A DNA stretch of 64,000 nt, from NCBI RefSeq assembly GCF_026241155.1, contig NZ_JAPFGP010000012.1:62001-126000 (forward strand). Direction: 5' to 3'. The DNA comes from Paucibacter sp. PLA-PC-4. GTDB taxonomy: Bacteria; Pseudomonadota; Gammaproteobacteria; Burkholderiales; Burkholderiaceae_C. A program made the position numbers and the translations under genes. The stretch's first letter is position 1, and every line of letters begins with the position of its first letter. Positions 44,410 to 52,541 of this stretch are shown here, piece by piece. Below the pieces are notes generated by a model. That model worked only from the letters and a program-made list of their open reading frames with translations, was not told the origin of the DNA and did no database searches.

Positions 44410-46016
44410 ACGTCAAACGCTTCACCGCCCGTTCCGCCCGTGAGGCCATGGCCCTGGTGCGCCAGGCCTTCGGCGATGACGCCGTCGTGCTGTCCAACAA
44501 GCCTTGCAAGGAAGGCGTCGAGGTGTTGGCGATGGCCCCCGAAGGCATGTCGCAGATCGAAAAGGTTGCCGCCACGGCACCCAAGGTCAGCGCGCCCAGT
44601 CGCGTGCAGGCTCGTCCCAAGGATGCCCCGCTGAGTGACCGCGCCGCGCGCCAGGCGCCGGTGCTGTTCGGTGACGCCGGCGTCAACGCCGATGTGCAGG
44701 CGCTGGCGATGAGCACTCTGTCCTTCCAGGACTATGTGCGCGAGCGCATGCTCAAGCGCCGCCATGCGGAGCTCAACGGCGGCCGCACCGAACCCAGCAT
44801 GGATATGACGCCGGCCGAGCCGGAGTTGCCGCCCGAGGGTGTCGCCTCGCTGGTGGCAGCCCGCCAGCAGCGCGCCCAGGCGGCGCTGCAAGCCCTTGCA
44901 CCGCGTCGCCCCGAGCCGGAACCCGAGCCTGCGCCCGCACCCGTGCGCCGCAGCCCGCCGGTGCTGCGCGACGAAATTCGCGTCAGCGCTCCGGCCGTGC
45001 CCGATCTGGCCGCCAGCTCCGGTGCCAGTCGCCGCGATCAGCAAGACATGATGAACGAGCTGCGCTCGATGAAGGGTCTGATCGAGGAGCGCTTCGGCGC
45101 GCTGGCCTTCATGGAAAAGCTGCAGCGTCAGCCGGCCCAAGCCCGTCTGACGCAGAAGCTGCTGGATGCTGGCTTCTCGCCAGCGCTGACTCGCAAGCTG
45201 GTCGAAGGTCTGCCCGCCGACTTCAAGCAGCAGACAGCCGACGAGAGCAGCTGGGCCGCCAATGTGCTGTCGCGCAATCTGCAGACCGACGAACAGAACC
45301 CGGCATTGGAAGAGCAGGGCGGCGTGTTTGCGCTGATCGGCTCCACCGGTGTTGGCAAGACCACCACCACGGCCAAGATCGCCGCCGCCTTCGCGACCCG
45401 CCACGGGGCCGGACAGCTAGGCCTGATCACCTTGGACGCCTACCGCGTCGGCGCCCACGAGCAGCTGCGCGCCTATGGCCGCATCCTCGGCGTGCCGGTA
45501 CACACCGCCCATGACCGCACCTCGCTGGATGACCTGCTGGAGCTGCTGGCGGGCAAGAAGATGGTGCTGATCGACACGGCCGGCATGGCCCAGCGCGACA
45601 GCCGCACCACCGAGCTGCTGGATATGCTGTCGCACCGCAGTCTGCGCAAGATCCTGGTGCTCAATGCCGCGCAGCAGGGCGAGACCATCGAGGACGTGGC
45701 CCAGGCCTGGCGCGCCAGCGAGTGCATGGGCGTGGTGCTGTCCAAGATCGACGAGGCAGTCAAGCTGGCCCCGGCGCTGGACACGCTGATCCGCCACAAG
45801 CTCAAGGTGCTGGGCGTGACCAACGGCCAGCGAGTGCCCGAGGACTGGCACCGCCTGTCGGCCCCGGCCCTGGTGCAGCGCGCGCTGCGCAATGCCGCGG
45901 CCCCGGCCTGGCGCGTCGACAGCGCAGATGTAAACCTGATCTTCGCCGGAGGCCCAGCGCTGGCCGCTGCCAATAACGCCCAGGCAGCCCGTCCGGCCGC
46001 CTTTGGCGCTTACTGA
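44406..46016 (+). CDS. flhF: SRP-like GTPase FlhF
   Basis: A protein of 536 residues. A B domain begins MNVKRFTARSAREAMALVRQAFGDDAVVLSN; a Pro/Glu/Ala-rich linker leads to N and G domains with P-loop GSTGVGKT (312-319), LDAYRVGAHEQLRAYGRILGVPV, DTAGM and SKIDEAV. FlhF sets the pole and number of flagella and is paired with FlhG. It overlaps flhA and is followed by the FlhG-like gene 10 nt later. Presence of FlhF argues for polar flagella despite the FlhDC regulator. Confidence 0.96.
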   Translation: MNVKRFTARSAREAMALVRQAFGDDAVVLSNKPCKEGVEVLAMAPEGMSQIEKVAATAPKVSAPSRVQARPKDAPLSDRAARQAPVLFGDAGVNADVQALAMSTLSFQDYVRERMLKRRHAELNGGRTEPSMDMTPAEPELPPEGVASLVAARQQRAQAALQALAPRRPEPEPEPAPAPVRRSPPVLRDEIRVSAPAVPDLAASSGASRRDQQDMMNELRSMKGLIEERFGALAFMEKLQRQPAQARLTQKLLDAGFSPALTRKLVEGLPADFKQQTADESSWAANVLSRNLQTDEQNPALEEQGGVFALIGSTGVGKTTTTAKIAAAFATRHGAGQLGLITLDAYRVGAHEQLRAYGRILGVPVHTAHDRTSLDDLLELLAGKKMVLIDTAGMAQRDSRTTELLDMLSHRSLRKILVLNAAQQGETIEDVAQAWRASECMGVVLSKIDEAVKLAPALDTLIRHKLKVLGVTNGQRVPEDWHRLSAPALVQRALRNAAAPAWRVDSADVNLIFAGGPALAAANNAQAARPAAFGAY

Positions 46017-46026
46017 GTCCCCCATC

Positions 46027-46830
46027 ATGCGCAACTCCTATCGCCACACCGCTCCGCAAGACCAGGCCGACGGCCTGCGCCGTCTGTTCGCGGCCTCGCG
46101 CGTGCGCTTCATCCCGGTGCTGAGCAACCCCCATGTGGTCAACGGTGGCGCGCTGCTGGAAGGCCTGTGCGCCGCCTTCGCCGAGTTGGGTCTTCACACG
46201 CTGGTGGTTGATGCCGGCGAGCTCTCGCCGCAGCCGGCCGAGCTGGCGGCGGTGGATCTGGGCGCCTGCGTCGAGCGCCTGTCCGATCAGGTCTCCTATC
46301 TGGCCGCTCGCGGCCTGCCACTGCGCCATATCAACGCTCATGGCTCTGCTGCCCAGTTTCTCGAAGCGGTTACCGACGCTGCGCCTTTTGCCGATGTCGT
46401 GATCCTGCACGCCAGCGCGGCCGAGCTGGCTCGCATGGTGGCCCAGCGCGAGCTGCGTCCTGTGTTGCTGGCCGATACGGATTCGCAAAGCGTCACCCAC
46501 GCCTACGCCGGCATGAAATGGCTGACCCAACGTGCCGGCCTGATGGTCTACAGCCTGCTGCTGGCCTGCCCGCCGCAGCTGCGCCTGGCCGAGCGCATCG
46601 CCCAGCAGATCAGCAGTTGCGCAGACGGTTTTCTCGGCGCGGTGCTGCGCGACTGGGCCTGCCTGGACCCGCGCCAGCCGGCTAGCGCGCCGATGGCGCC
46701 CGAGCTGCGCCATCTGGCGCGCGAGCTGCTGATGGCCGCTCCACCCGGAGCGTTGCTGGAATCCGCCGCGGACACCTTGCCGCTGCGGCCCATGTTGCGC
46801 GGCGCGCGTGCCGCCATGGCCGCCGTTTGA
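46027..46830 (+). CDS. FlhG/FleN-like MinD-family protein without Walker A loop
   Basis: A protein of 267 residues between flhF and fliA, the normal place of flhG. It keeps the N-terminal activating-helix signature QADGLRRLF and the general MinD-like order of strands (LHTLVVDAGE, ADVVILHASA), but where FlhG has the deviant Walker A loop (GKGGVGKT) it reads FIPVLSNPHVVNGGALLEGL, with no Lys. So it is probably unable to hydrolyse ATP in the usual way. It could still bind FlhF and stimulate its GTPase through the N-terminal helix. The ATG at 46027 was chosen; an upstream in-frame start at 46003 would overlap flhF. Confidence 0.75.
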   Translation: MRNSYRHTAPQDQADGLRRLFAASRVRFIPVLSNPHVVNGGALLEGLCAAFAELGLHTLVVDAGELSPQPAELAAVDLGACVERLSDQVSYLAARGLPLRHINAHGSAAQFLEAVTDAAPFADVVILHASAAELARMVAQRELRPVLLADTDSQSVTHAYAGMKWLTQRAGLMVYSLLLACPPQLRLAERIAQQISSCADGFLGAVLRDWACLDPRQPASAPMAPELRHLARELLMAAPPGALLESAADTLPLRPMLRGARAAMAAV

Positions 46831-46849
46831 ACAGTCGCTGGAGCCAATG

Positions 46850-47563
46850 ATGTACACCGCCAAAGGTCGACTCGATAACTCCTCTCTGATCAAGCAGTAC
46901 AGCCCGCTGGTGCGGCGCCTGGCGCATCAGATGATTGCCAAGCTGCCGGCCAATGTGGAGCTGGATGATCTGATCCAGGTCGGCCTGATCGGCCTGACCG
47001 ATGCGCTGAGCCGCTTCGACACCGGCCAGGGCGTGCAGTTCGAAACCTTTGCCACCCAGCGCATCCGCGGCGCCATGCTCGACGAGCTGCGCGGCGGCGA
47101 CTGGATGAGCCGCGGCACGCGCCGCCAGCAGCGCTCGATCGAAAGTGCCGTCCACAAGCTGGAGCAAAAGCTCGGCCGGGCGCCGCAGGAAAGCGAGATC
47201 GCCGTCGAGATGGGCATCAGCCTGCTCGAATATCAGGAGCTGCTCGGCAAGGTGCGTGGCACCCAGCTGGTCTTTCTGGAGGACATGAGCGGCGACGAGG
47301 GCGACGAAGACTATCTTGACCGCCATGTCGTCGACGACAGCAACAACCCGGTGGCCCTGCTGCAGGACCATCGCATGCGCGAAGCCCTGGTCGCGGCCAT
47401 CAAGAACCTGCCCGAGCGCGAGCAGTTCGTGATGAGCATGTACTACGAGCACGACATGAACCTCAAGGAGATCGCGGCCGTGCTCAAGGTCACGGAGTCG
47501 CGCGTTTGCCAGCTGCACAGTCAGTCGATTGCCCGTTTGCGCGTTAAGCTGCGCGACTGGTAA
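46850..47563 (+). CDS. fliA: Flagellar sigma factor FliA (sigma-28)
   Basis: A sigma factor of 237 residues. Regions 2 (YSPLVRRLAHQMIAKLPANVELDDLIQVGLIGLTDALSRFD, FETFATQRIRGAMLDELRGGDW), 3 and 4 (LPEREQFVMSMYYEHDMNLKEIAAVLKVTESRVCQLHSQSIARL) are all complete. It reads late flagellar and chemotaxis promoters; several matching sites are in this window. ATGATG is preceded by GGAG, and the second ATG (46850) is at the better distance and gives the usual MYTAKG start. Confidence 0.97.
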   Translation: MYTAKGRLDNSSLIKQYSPLVRRLAHQMIAKLPANVELDDLIQVGLIGLTDALSRFDTGQGVQFETFATQRIRGAMLDELRGGDWMSRGTRRQQRSIESAVHKLEQKLGRAPQESEIAVEMGISLLEYQELLGKVRGTQLVFLEDMSGDEGDEDYLDRHVVDDSNNPVALLQDHRMREALVAAIKNLPEREQFVMSMYYEHDMNLKEIAAVLKVTESRVCQLHSQSIARLRVKLRDW

Positions 47564-47628
47564 TAAGTAACGCCGCAGCAAGCGGCAGACGGCAGGCCGC
47601 CACTCGATGCGGCCGGAGGGGACTCAGC

Positions 47629-48978
47629 ATGTTCGACTGGTTGCGTCGGCACCCCGACGCTGCAACGTCCGAGCCGGGCCCGGCCTCGGCCGCGCCCGGC
47701 ACTGGCCTTGAGGTGGTCAAGCGCCTGTCTCGCTCGGTCTCGACCCTGGGCCGCGATGCGGCCGAGGTGCGCGGCGTGCTCGAAGACACCCAGAAGATCG
47801 TCGAGGCCCAGGGGCAGGCTATGCAGGCCCTAGCCGGCCAGCTCGGGCAGGTCCAGCAATCCCAGCAGGCCATCGGGGACTCGACCAGACTGACCCGCGA
47901 AGCGGTCGGCCGCGCCCGCAGCGCGCTGGCCGGTGTCGGCGCCGAGGTCGGCGGCATCGTCCAGACTCTACGCGATGTCTCGGACGCGGCCGGCCAGATC
48001 ACCCAGATCGCGCTGCAGACTCGTCTTGTGGCCTTCAATGCCTCGGTCGAGGCCAAACGCGCTGGCGAGGCCGGGCGCGGCTTCGGCGTCGTGGCCGATG
48101 CGGTCAAGGACCTGGCGGGCCGGGTCGAGTCTTCTTCCAAATCCATCATCGGTTCAATCGCGGCGCTCGATGCGCGCATCGACGCTTTCAGCCGCGAGCT
48201 GGCCAGCGAGGGCGCGGACGTCGGCAAGAGCAGCATTCATGCGGCCTTTGGCGCCGTCGAGAAGGATGTCGGCCTGATCTCGGCCTCTGCCGAGCAGAGC
48301 CGCGCCACCACGGCCAGCCTGAACGAGCGCGCCGCCGTGCTGGAGGCCGAAGTCAAGCAGGCCGTGGCCGGCCTGAGCAAGGCCTATGCCTGTAGCGAGC
48401 GGTTCCTGCGCCTGTCAGAAGAGCTGATCGAGCAGATCGCCGAGTCCGGCGTCGAAGTCGACGACTCACCGCTGATCCGCGGCGCCCAGCAGGCCGCCGC
48501 CGAGATCGCCGCGCTGCTAGAGCAGGCGGTGGCATCCGGCGCGATCCGCATCGAGCAGCTGTTTGATGAGCACTACCGCCCGATCATCGGCACCAACCCG
48601 CCGCAACACCTGACCCCCTTCACCGAACTGGCCGACCGCCTGTTTCCGGCGGTGCAGGAGCGGCTGCTGAGCCTCAGCGACAAGGTTGTGTATTGCATCG
48701 CGGTGGACCGCAACGGCTATGTGGCCACTCACAACAAGAAGTACAACCAGCCGCAGCGCAGTGGCGACGTGGTCTGGAACACCGCCAACAGTCGCTACCG
48801 CCGTATCTTCAACGACCGCACCGGCCTGGCCTCGGCCCGCAACCAGCGCCCCTTCCTGCTGCAGACCTACCGCCGGGACATGGGCGGCGGCCGCTTCGTC
48901 CTCCTCAAGGAAGTCGCCGCGCCGATCACGGTGGCGGGGCGGCATTGGGGGGGGTTGAGGTTGGCGTTTAATTTTTGA
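47629..48978 (+). CDS. Cytoplasmic methyl-accepting chemotaxis protein with C-terminal sensor
   Basis: A protein of 449 residues without membrane helices. The signalling hairpin is in the first half (TQIALQTRLVAFNASVEAKRAGEAGRGFGVVADAVKDLA), a variant of the standard tip, so the usual order is reversed: signalling domain first, sensor last. The C-terminal part (about 300-449: YCIAVDRNGYVATHNKKY, SRYRRIFNDRTGLASARNQRPFLLQTYRRD) looks like a Cache/PAS-type ligand domain. There is no CheR pentapeptide. GGAGG precedes the ATG. It follows fliA by 65 nt and may be co-transcribed. A short copy of part of its 3' end occurs at 49.7 kb. Confidence 0.9.
   Translation: MFDWLRRHPDAATSEPGPASAAPGTGLEVVKRLSRSVSTLGRDAAEVRGVLEDTQKIVEAQGQAMQALAGQLGQVQQSQQAIGDSTRLTREAVGRARSALAGVGAEVGGIVQTLRDVSDAAGQITQIALQTRLVAFNASVEAKRAGEAGRGFGVVADAVKDLAGRVESSSKSIIGSIAALDARIDAFSRELASEGADVGKSSIHAAFGAVEKDVGLISASAEQSRATTASLNERAAVLEAEVKQAVAGLSKAYACSERFLRLSEELIEQIAESGVEVDDSPLIRGAQQAAAEIAALLEQAVASGAIRIEQLFDEHYRPIIGTNPPQHLTPFTELADRLFPAVQERLLSLSDKVVYCIAVDRNGYVATHNKKYNQPQRSGDVVWNTANSRYRRIFNDRTGLASARNQRPFLLQTYRRDMGGGRFVLLKEVAAPITVAGRHWGGLRLAFNF
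48793..48830 (+). repeat. Direct repeat, copy 1 (within MCP gene)
   Basis: These 38 bases, coding RYRRIFNDRTGL within the soluble MCP, recur at 49734-49771 with 36 of 38 identical; both differences are at third codon positions. Confidence 0.8.
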
Positions 48979-49092
48979 GGGGTGCGACGCCGGGCGTACT
49001 TTCAGTGCGCGCTGCTGCGGCGCCCGTGCGTCGATGGTGATCTTGCGGATGCGGCCGCAGGCCTTGATGCCTGACGATCAGTGAGTAGGGTG

Positions 49093-49115
49093 TGTATCCT
49101 CGAAAAGGGTATACA
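49093..49115 (+). promoter_or_regulatory. Promoter/operator-like element before antitoxin gene
   Basis: TGTATCC-N7-GGGTATACA is an imperfect inverted repeat within 30 nt of the antitoxin start codon. VapB/MazE proteins usually repress their own promoter through such repeats. The AT-richer TATCCT and GTATAC could also act as -10 elements. Confidence 0.4.
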
Positions 49116-49120
49116 TCATC

Positions 49121-49363
49121 ATGGACCTGCAAGTCGCCAAGTGGGCTAACAGCCTTGCGCTGCGGATCCCTTCCGAAGTCGCGCGCCGGCTGGGCTTGCG
49201 CGAAGGCTCGACGGTGGAAACGCAACTCACCGTCGATGGCAGTCTGTCCATTCGGCCAGCGCAGTGCAGTCGTAAGGCATTCGCGCCCGAACTGACCGAA
49301 GCCCGCAGTGCCATGCGCATGAGCGAGCCCGTCGCCGACTGGTACGCCCGCGAAAAGAGCTAA
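49121..49363 (+). CDS. AbrB/MazE-type antitoxin (VapB-like)
   Basis: A protein of 80 residues: MDLQVAKWANSLALRIPSEVARRLGLREGSTVE is a standard SpoVT/AbrB swapped-hairpin DNA-binding domain as in VapB and MazE, and the C-terminal half (SEPVADWYAREKS) would be the toxin-binding arm. It seems complete. The cognate PIN toxin reading frame immediately downstream is broken, so this is an orphan antitoxin. The start has no clear ribosome site. Confidence 0.85.
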   Translation: MDLQVAKWANSLALRIPSEVARRLGLREGSTVETQLTVDGSLSIRPAQCSRKAFAPELTEARSAMRMSEPVADWYAREKS

Positions 49364-49707
49364 CTCCTCGCCGCTGCCTGGTGCATCCCGGAGTTCACCA
49401 GCGCCCTCGGTAACAAGCAGCGCACCGGCGCCATCGATTCGCAGCAGGCGCAGGGGGCCTGGGCACGCTTCGAACGCCTGGTCGCTGCCGACCTCAGACT
49501 GCTTCCGGTCGAGCCCGCCAACTTCCATCGCGCGGCCAATTGGTGCTTGATGCGGCGAGCGCATTGCGTGCCTGCGATGCCCTGCATCTGGCTTGCGCCG
49601 AGGCTGCGGATGCCAAGCAGATGGCGACCCTGGACAAGGTCCGGAGCCGCAATGCCCGGAGACTGAAAATCAAGCCCGTGGCACTGCGTGGCCCGCCCCG
49701 AAGCTGA
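49364..49707 (+). pseudogene. VapC-type PIN-domain toxin, truncated and frameshifted
   Basis: Starting right after the antitoxin stop, in the same frame, the DNA encodes AAAWCIPEFTSALGNKQRTGAIDSQQ and RLLPVEPANFHRAA, the middle of a PIN nuclease. From about 49537 the match continues in another frame (QLVLDAASALRACDALHLACAEAADAKQMATLDKVRSRNA), the C-terminal PIN motif with its conserved Asp, ending at the TGA 49705-49707. Restoring one C at 49536-49537 would rejoin both parts. About 40-45 N-terminal residues, including the first catalytic Asp, and a start codon are missing. So the toxin is inactive through at least two lesions. Confidence 0.78.
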
Positions 49708-49733
49708 GGCCGCACAGATGCCCCGCCAGCCGC

Positions 49734-49771
49734 CGCTACCGCCGCATCTTCAACGACCGCACCGGTCTGGC
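49734..49771 (+). repeat. Direct repeat, copy 2 (MCP fragment)
   Basis: Encodes RYRRIFNDRTGL and continues APR then TAG, in a non-coding stretch between the toxin remnant and the methyltransferase gene. It matches copy 1 in the soluble MCP gene at 36 of 38 bases. It appears to be the remnant of a second gene of that family. Confidence 0.75.
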
Positions 49772-49988
49772 TCCGCGCTAGGTGGTGCGTTGCGCAACAG
49801 CGCATGTTGAGGGTAGGGCTGTTGACCTGCTCAAGACCCATGGCTTGCGTATCGCTCGCGGGCAGCGCCTTGCGCTGGTGATCGGCTCCTCAGACGAGCG
49901 CCGGGGTGTGTCGTCGGCGGGCAAACAAGACTGCTGCGGCGGGTCGCTGCGGTCCCCCGCTCCGGCGCACTGTTACGCTACCAACCCC

Positions 49989-50606
49989 ATGGAACCTTCA
50001 CAAGTCGCCGCGAGCTACTGCCGAATCGCTGATCGCTGGACCCGTCCTGACCTCGACCGGGCTGACGGCATCCAGCCTTTGCTGCGCGCCATCGGCTTCA
50101 CGGTGGAGCGGGATGGTGCGCTCGATGTGGGCTGCGGCGGCAATGGCCGCTTTCTGGCGTTGCTGCAGTCGCAGGGCTTCGCTGCCGTCGAGGGGCTGGA
50201 TCTTTCACCAGAGATGCTGCGCCTGCTGCGCGCCACCCTTCCGACCATCGCTCTGTACCAGGCCGATGTCTGCGATTGGCAGGCAAGTCGGCAGTACGCG
50301 CTGATCAGCGCCTGGGACAGCATGTGGCATGTGCCGCTGGCGCGGCAAGCGGGCGTGCTGCTCAAGCTGTGCGCGGCTTTGGCGCCGGGTGGCGTGCTGC
50401 TCTTCAGTGCCGGCGGGCTGGAAGTCCCGGATGAGCGCCTCGACGCACACATGGGCGTACCCATGTACACGGCCACGCTGGGCGTGCCCCGCATACTGAG
50501 CCTCTTGCAGGAGGGCGGCTGCGCCTTGCGGCACTTCGAGTACGACCAGCACCCGCAGGCCCATGTCTATGTCATTGCGCAGAGGCGCGCGGCAAAGGCC
50601 TGCTGA
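49989..50606 (+). CDS. Class I SAM-dependent methyltransferase
   Basis: A small soluble protein of 205 residues with the full Methyltransf_25/11 pattern: motif I ALDVGCGGNGRF, EGLDLSPEMLRLLRATLP (motif II acidic and helix), YQADVCDW and LAPGGVLLFSAGG. The substrate cannot be read from the sequence. It lies next to the decayed toxin-antitoxin patch and is convergent with the diguanylate cyclase gene. The ATG at 49989 is chosen because upstream in-frame residues show no family features; no ribosome site is seen. Confidence 0.85.
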   Translation: MEPSQVAASYCRIADRWTRPDLDRADGIQPLLRAIGFTVERDGALDVGCGGNGRFLALLQSQGFAAVEGLDLSPEMLRLLRATLPTIALYQADVCDWQASRQYALISAWDSMWHVPLARQAGVLLKLCAALAPGGVLLFSAGGLEVPDERLDAHMGVPMYTATLGVPRILSLLQEGGCALRHFEYDQHPQAHVYVIAQRRAAKAC

Positions 50607-50646
50607 CCGGGGCCCTCGCTGGGGCCATCGAGCTTCTGGGGGGCAC

Positions 50647-52527
50647 TTAGGGCGCCACACACGCCTTGTTCTTCCCCGTGTGCTTTGCCTCATACAGCGC
50701 CACATCGGCGCGGTCGAGTGCGGCTTCGAGGGTTTCGCCGGGGCGGTAAGGGGTGACGCCGGCGGAGAAGGTGACGAAGACGTCCTTGCCTTCGTGCATG
50801 AACAGCGCCATCGACAGCGCACGTTGCAGCCGGGTCAGCACTGCTTGAGCTTCGTCCAGCGGGGTGTTGGGCAGCATCAGCACGAATTCCTCGCCGCCGT
50901 AACGGGCCACCATATCGCCGGGGCGCAATGAGGCCGAGACGCGCTCGGCCAGTGACTTCAGAGCGGTGTCGCCGGCGGCGTGGCCCAGCGAGTCGTTGAG
51001 CTTCTTGAAGTTGTCGATGTCCAGCAGCGCCAGGGCCAGCTGGCTGGGTTGCTGATCGGACTGGCGCTCCAGCTTGGCCTGCTCAACGGTGAAGGCGGCG
51101 ATCAGGCCGCGGCGGTTGGCGATCTGGGTCAGTTGGTCGGTCTGGACCTCGTCGGACAGGCGCTTGAGTTCGCTCTCCAGCTCGTTGACTCGCTTGCTGA
51201 GGCTGCTGGCCTTGTCGTGCTCGGCGCTCAGCCGCGCCTGGGTCTGCTGCACCAGAGACTGCACGCTGCGGCTTTCCTCCACCATCTCGCGCACCACGCC
51301 GGCTAGACTCTCCAGGCTGTCGGCCTTCTCTATCACATCGGCATAGCGGCCCACACTGTGCTGGAAGCGGTCGGTATGCTCGCCCAGCTCGCCGAGCTCG
51401 GCCAGCATCTTGTGGATCAGCGACTTCAGCGAGTCGCGGGCCCGACCGCGTTCCTCGCGCAGCGCCCGCTGGCGCTCGCGCGTGCCGCTGAGCATCTCGG
51501 CCACCGAGCGCACTCCGCGCGCCGACAGGCCCAGCTCCAGCGTATTGTTCATCGCCTCGCACTGGCCATGGGCCCAGGAGTCGTCCTCGGCCAGCTCCAC
51601 CAGGCTGGCGCTGAGCTCGCGACACAGGCCGCCAAGCGCACCGAAGACATGGTGGCGGTGGTCCAGCAGGCGGCGTGCGCGCACGCATAGCGCCTCCATC
51701 GCCTCGGCGCGCGGGGCGTCGGCACCATGGATGCTGAGCTCCAGCTGCGCGGCCTGCAGCTGCCCCAGCAGCTCGGCGATCATCGCGTCGTCGGCATCGG
51801 GCAGGCGCAGCGCGTGCTCGACCGTGCCCTGCAGACTGCCGCCGATCGCGCCCCAGGCCTGCAGCGCGGCACTGTTGTTGCCTGCGGGCGCGGGCGGCGC
51901 TGCTGCGCCGTCCAGATCGGTGCCGAACTCGCTGTCGGTGAAGAACTGGCTGGGCGTGCCGCCCGGTTCTTCCTCGTCCCCGGCATCGAACTGGGTGTCG
52001 ACATTGGCGTCGGCGACATCGGAGTCCCAACTGCGCACCAACTGCTGCAAGCGCGCGAGCAGGCGCTGCGGGTCGCTGCGGTTGCTGCTCAACACCCGCT
52101 GCAGCCCATCCTTCTTGCGCGCCACGGTCCATTGCCGGCCTCCGCGCTCAAGGCCGCGCACCATACGCTCCATGAGCGCGGCCATGGCCTCGGCCTGGGC
52201 GCCGGGCCCATCGCTTTGCTGCAGCTTCTCCAGCCTGCGCAGGGCCTCGTCCCAGCGCGACTCGCGCAGGAGTTTGTTGATGTCCAGCCGGCTCTGTGCA
52301 TCGGCCACGCCGATGGACATCAGCTTGTTCATCAAGGCCTGCACCCGTTCGGGCAGGGCCTCGGCTGGTGCCGGTCCGGCACCCGACTCGGCGGCATAGG
52401 CGGCCGCATAGTTCTCTGGTGTCGGTTCCTGCTTGGACAGCGCCAGTCGATGCAGCGCTGCCTTGGCCACCTGGGCCGGTGGCAGGGTGCTGGCCGCGCG
52501 CGGTGGGGTCGGGCGTCGCTCGTCCAT
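50647..52527 (-). CDS. Diguanylate cyclase with long helical N-terminus
   Basis: A protein of 626 residues. The first 440 residues are helical with a coiled coil just before the catalytic domain (LSAEHDKASSLSKRVNELESELKRLSDEVQ). The GGDEF domain has DQLTQIANRRGL, DIDNFKKLNDSLGHAAGD, the I-site RPGD and an active GGEEF signature (ARYGGEEFVLMLP). It lacks membrane helices and resembles the polar DgcP-type cyclases. It is 14 nt downstream of the REC-PAS-GGDEF-EAL gene, so probably in the same transcript as the hybrid kinase. Confidence 0.93.
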   Translation of the reverse strand: MDERRPTPPRAASTLPPAQVAKAALHRLALSKQEPTPENYAAAYAAESGAGPAPAEALPERVQALMNKLMSIGVADAQSRLDINKLLRESRWDEALRRLEKLQQSDGPGAQAEAMAALMERMVRGLERGGRQWTVARKKDGLQRVLSSNRSDPQRLLARLQQLVRSWDSDVADANVDTQFDAGDEEEPGGTPSQFFTDSEFGTDLDGAAAPPAPAGNNSAALQAWGAIGGSLQGTVEHALRLPDADDAMIAELLGQLQAAQLELSIHGADAPRAEAMEALCVRARRLLDHRHHVFGALGGLCRELSASLVELAEDDSWAHGQCEAMNNTLELGLSARGVRSVAEMLSGTRERQRALREERGRARDSLKSLIHKMLAELGELGEHTDRFQHSVGRYADVIEKADSLESLAGVVREMVEESRSVQSLVQQTQARLSAEHDKASSLSKRVNELESELKRLSDEVQTDQLTQIANRRGLIAAFTVEQAKLERQSDQQPSQLALALLDIDNFKKLNDSLGHAAGDTALKSLAERVSASLRPGDMVARYGGEEFVLMLPNTPLDEAQAVLTRLQRALSMALFMHEGKDVFVTFSAGVTPYRPGETLEAALDRADVALYEAKHTGKNKACVAP

Positions 52528-52541
52528 GGCGGGCGGCTCGG

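Noticed and set aside
48979-49120. Possible insertion-sequence end near the antitoxin gene
   Set aside because: No terminal inverted repeats, target duplication or transposase fragment could be found.
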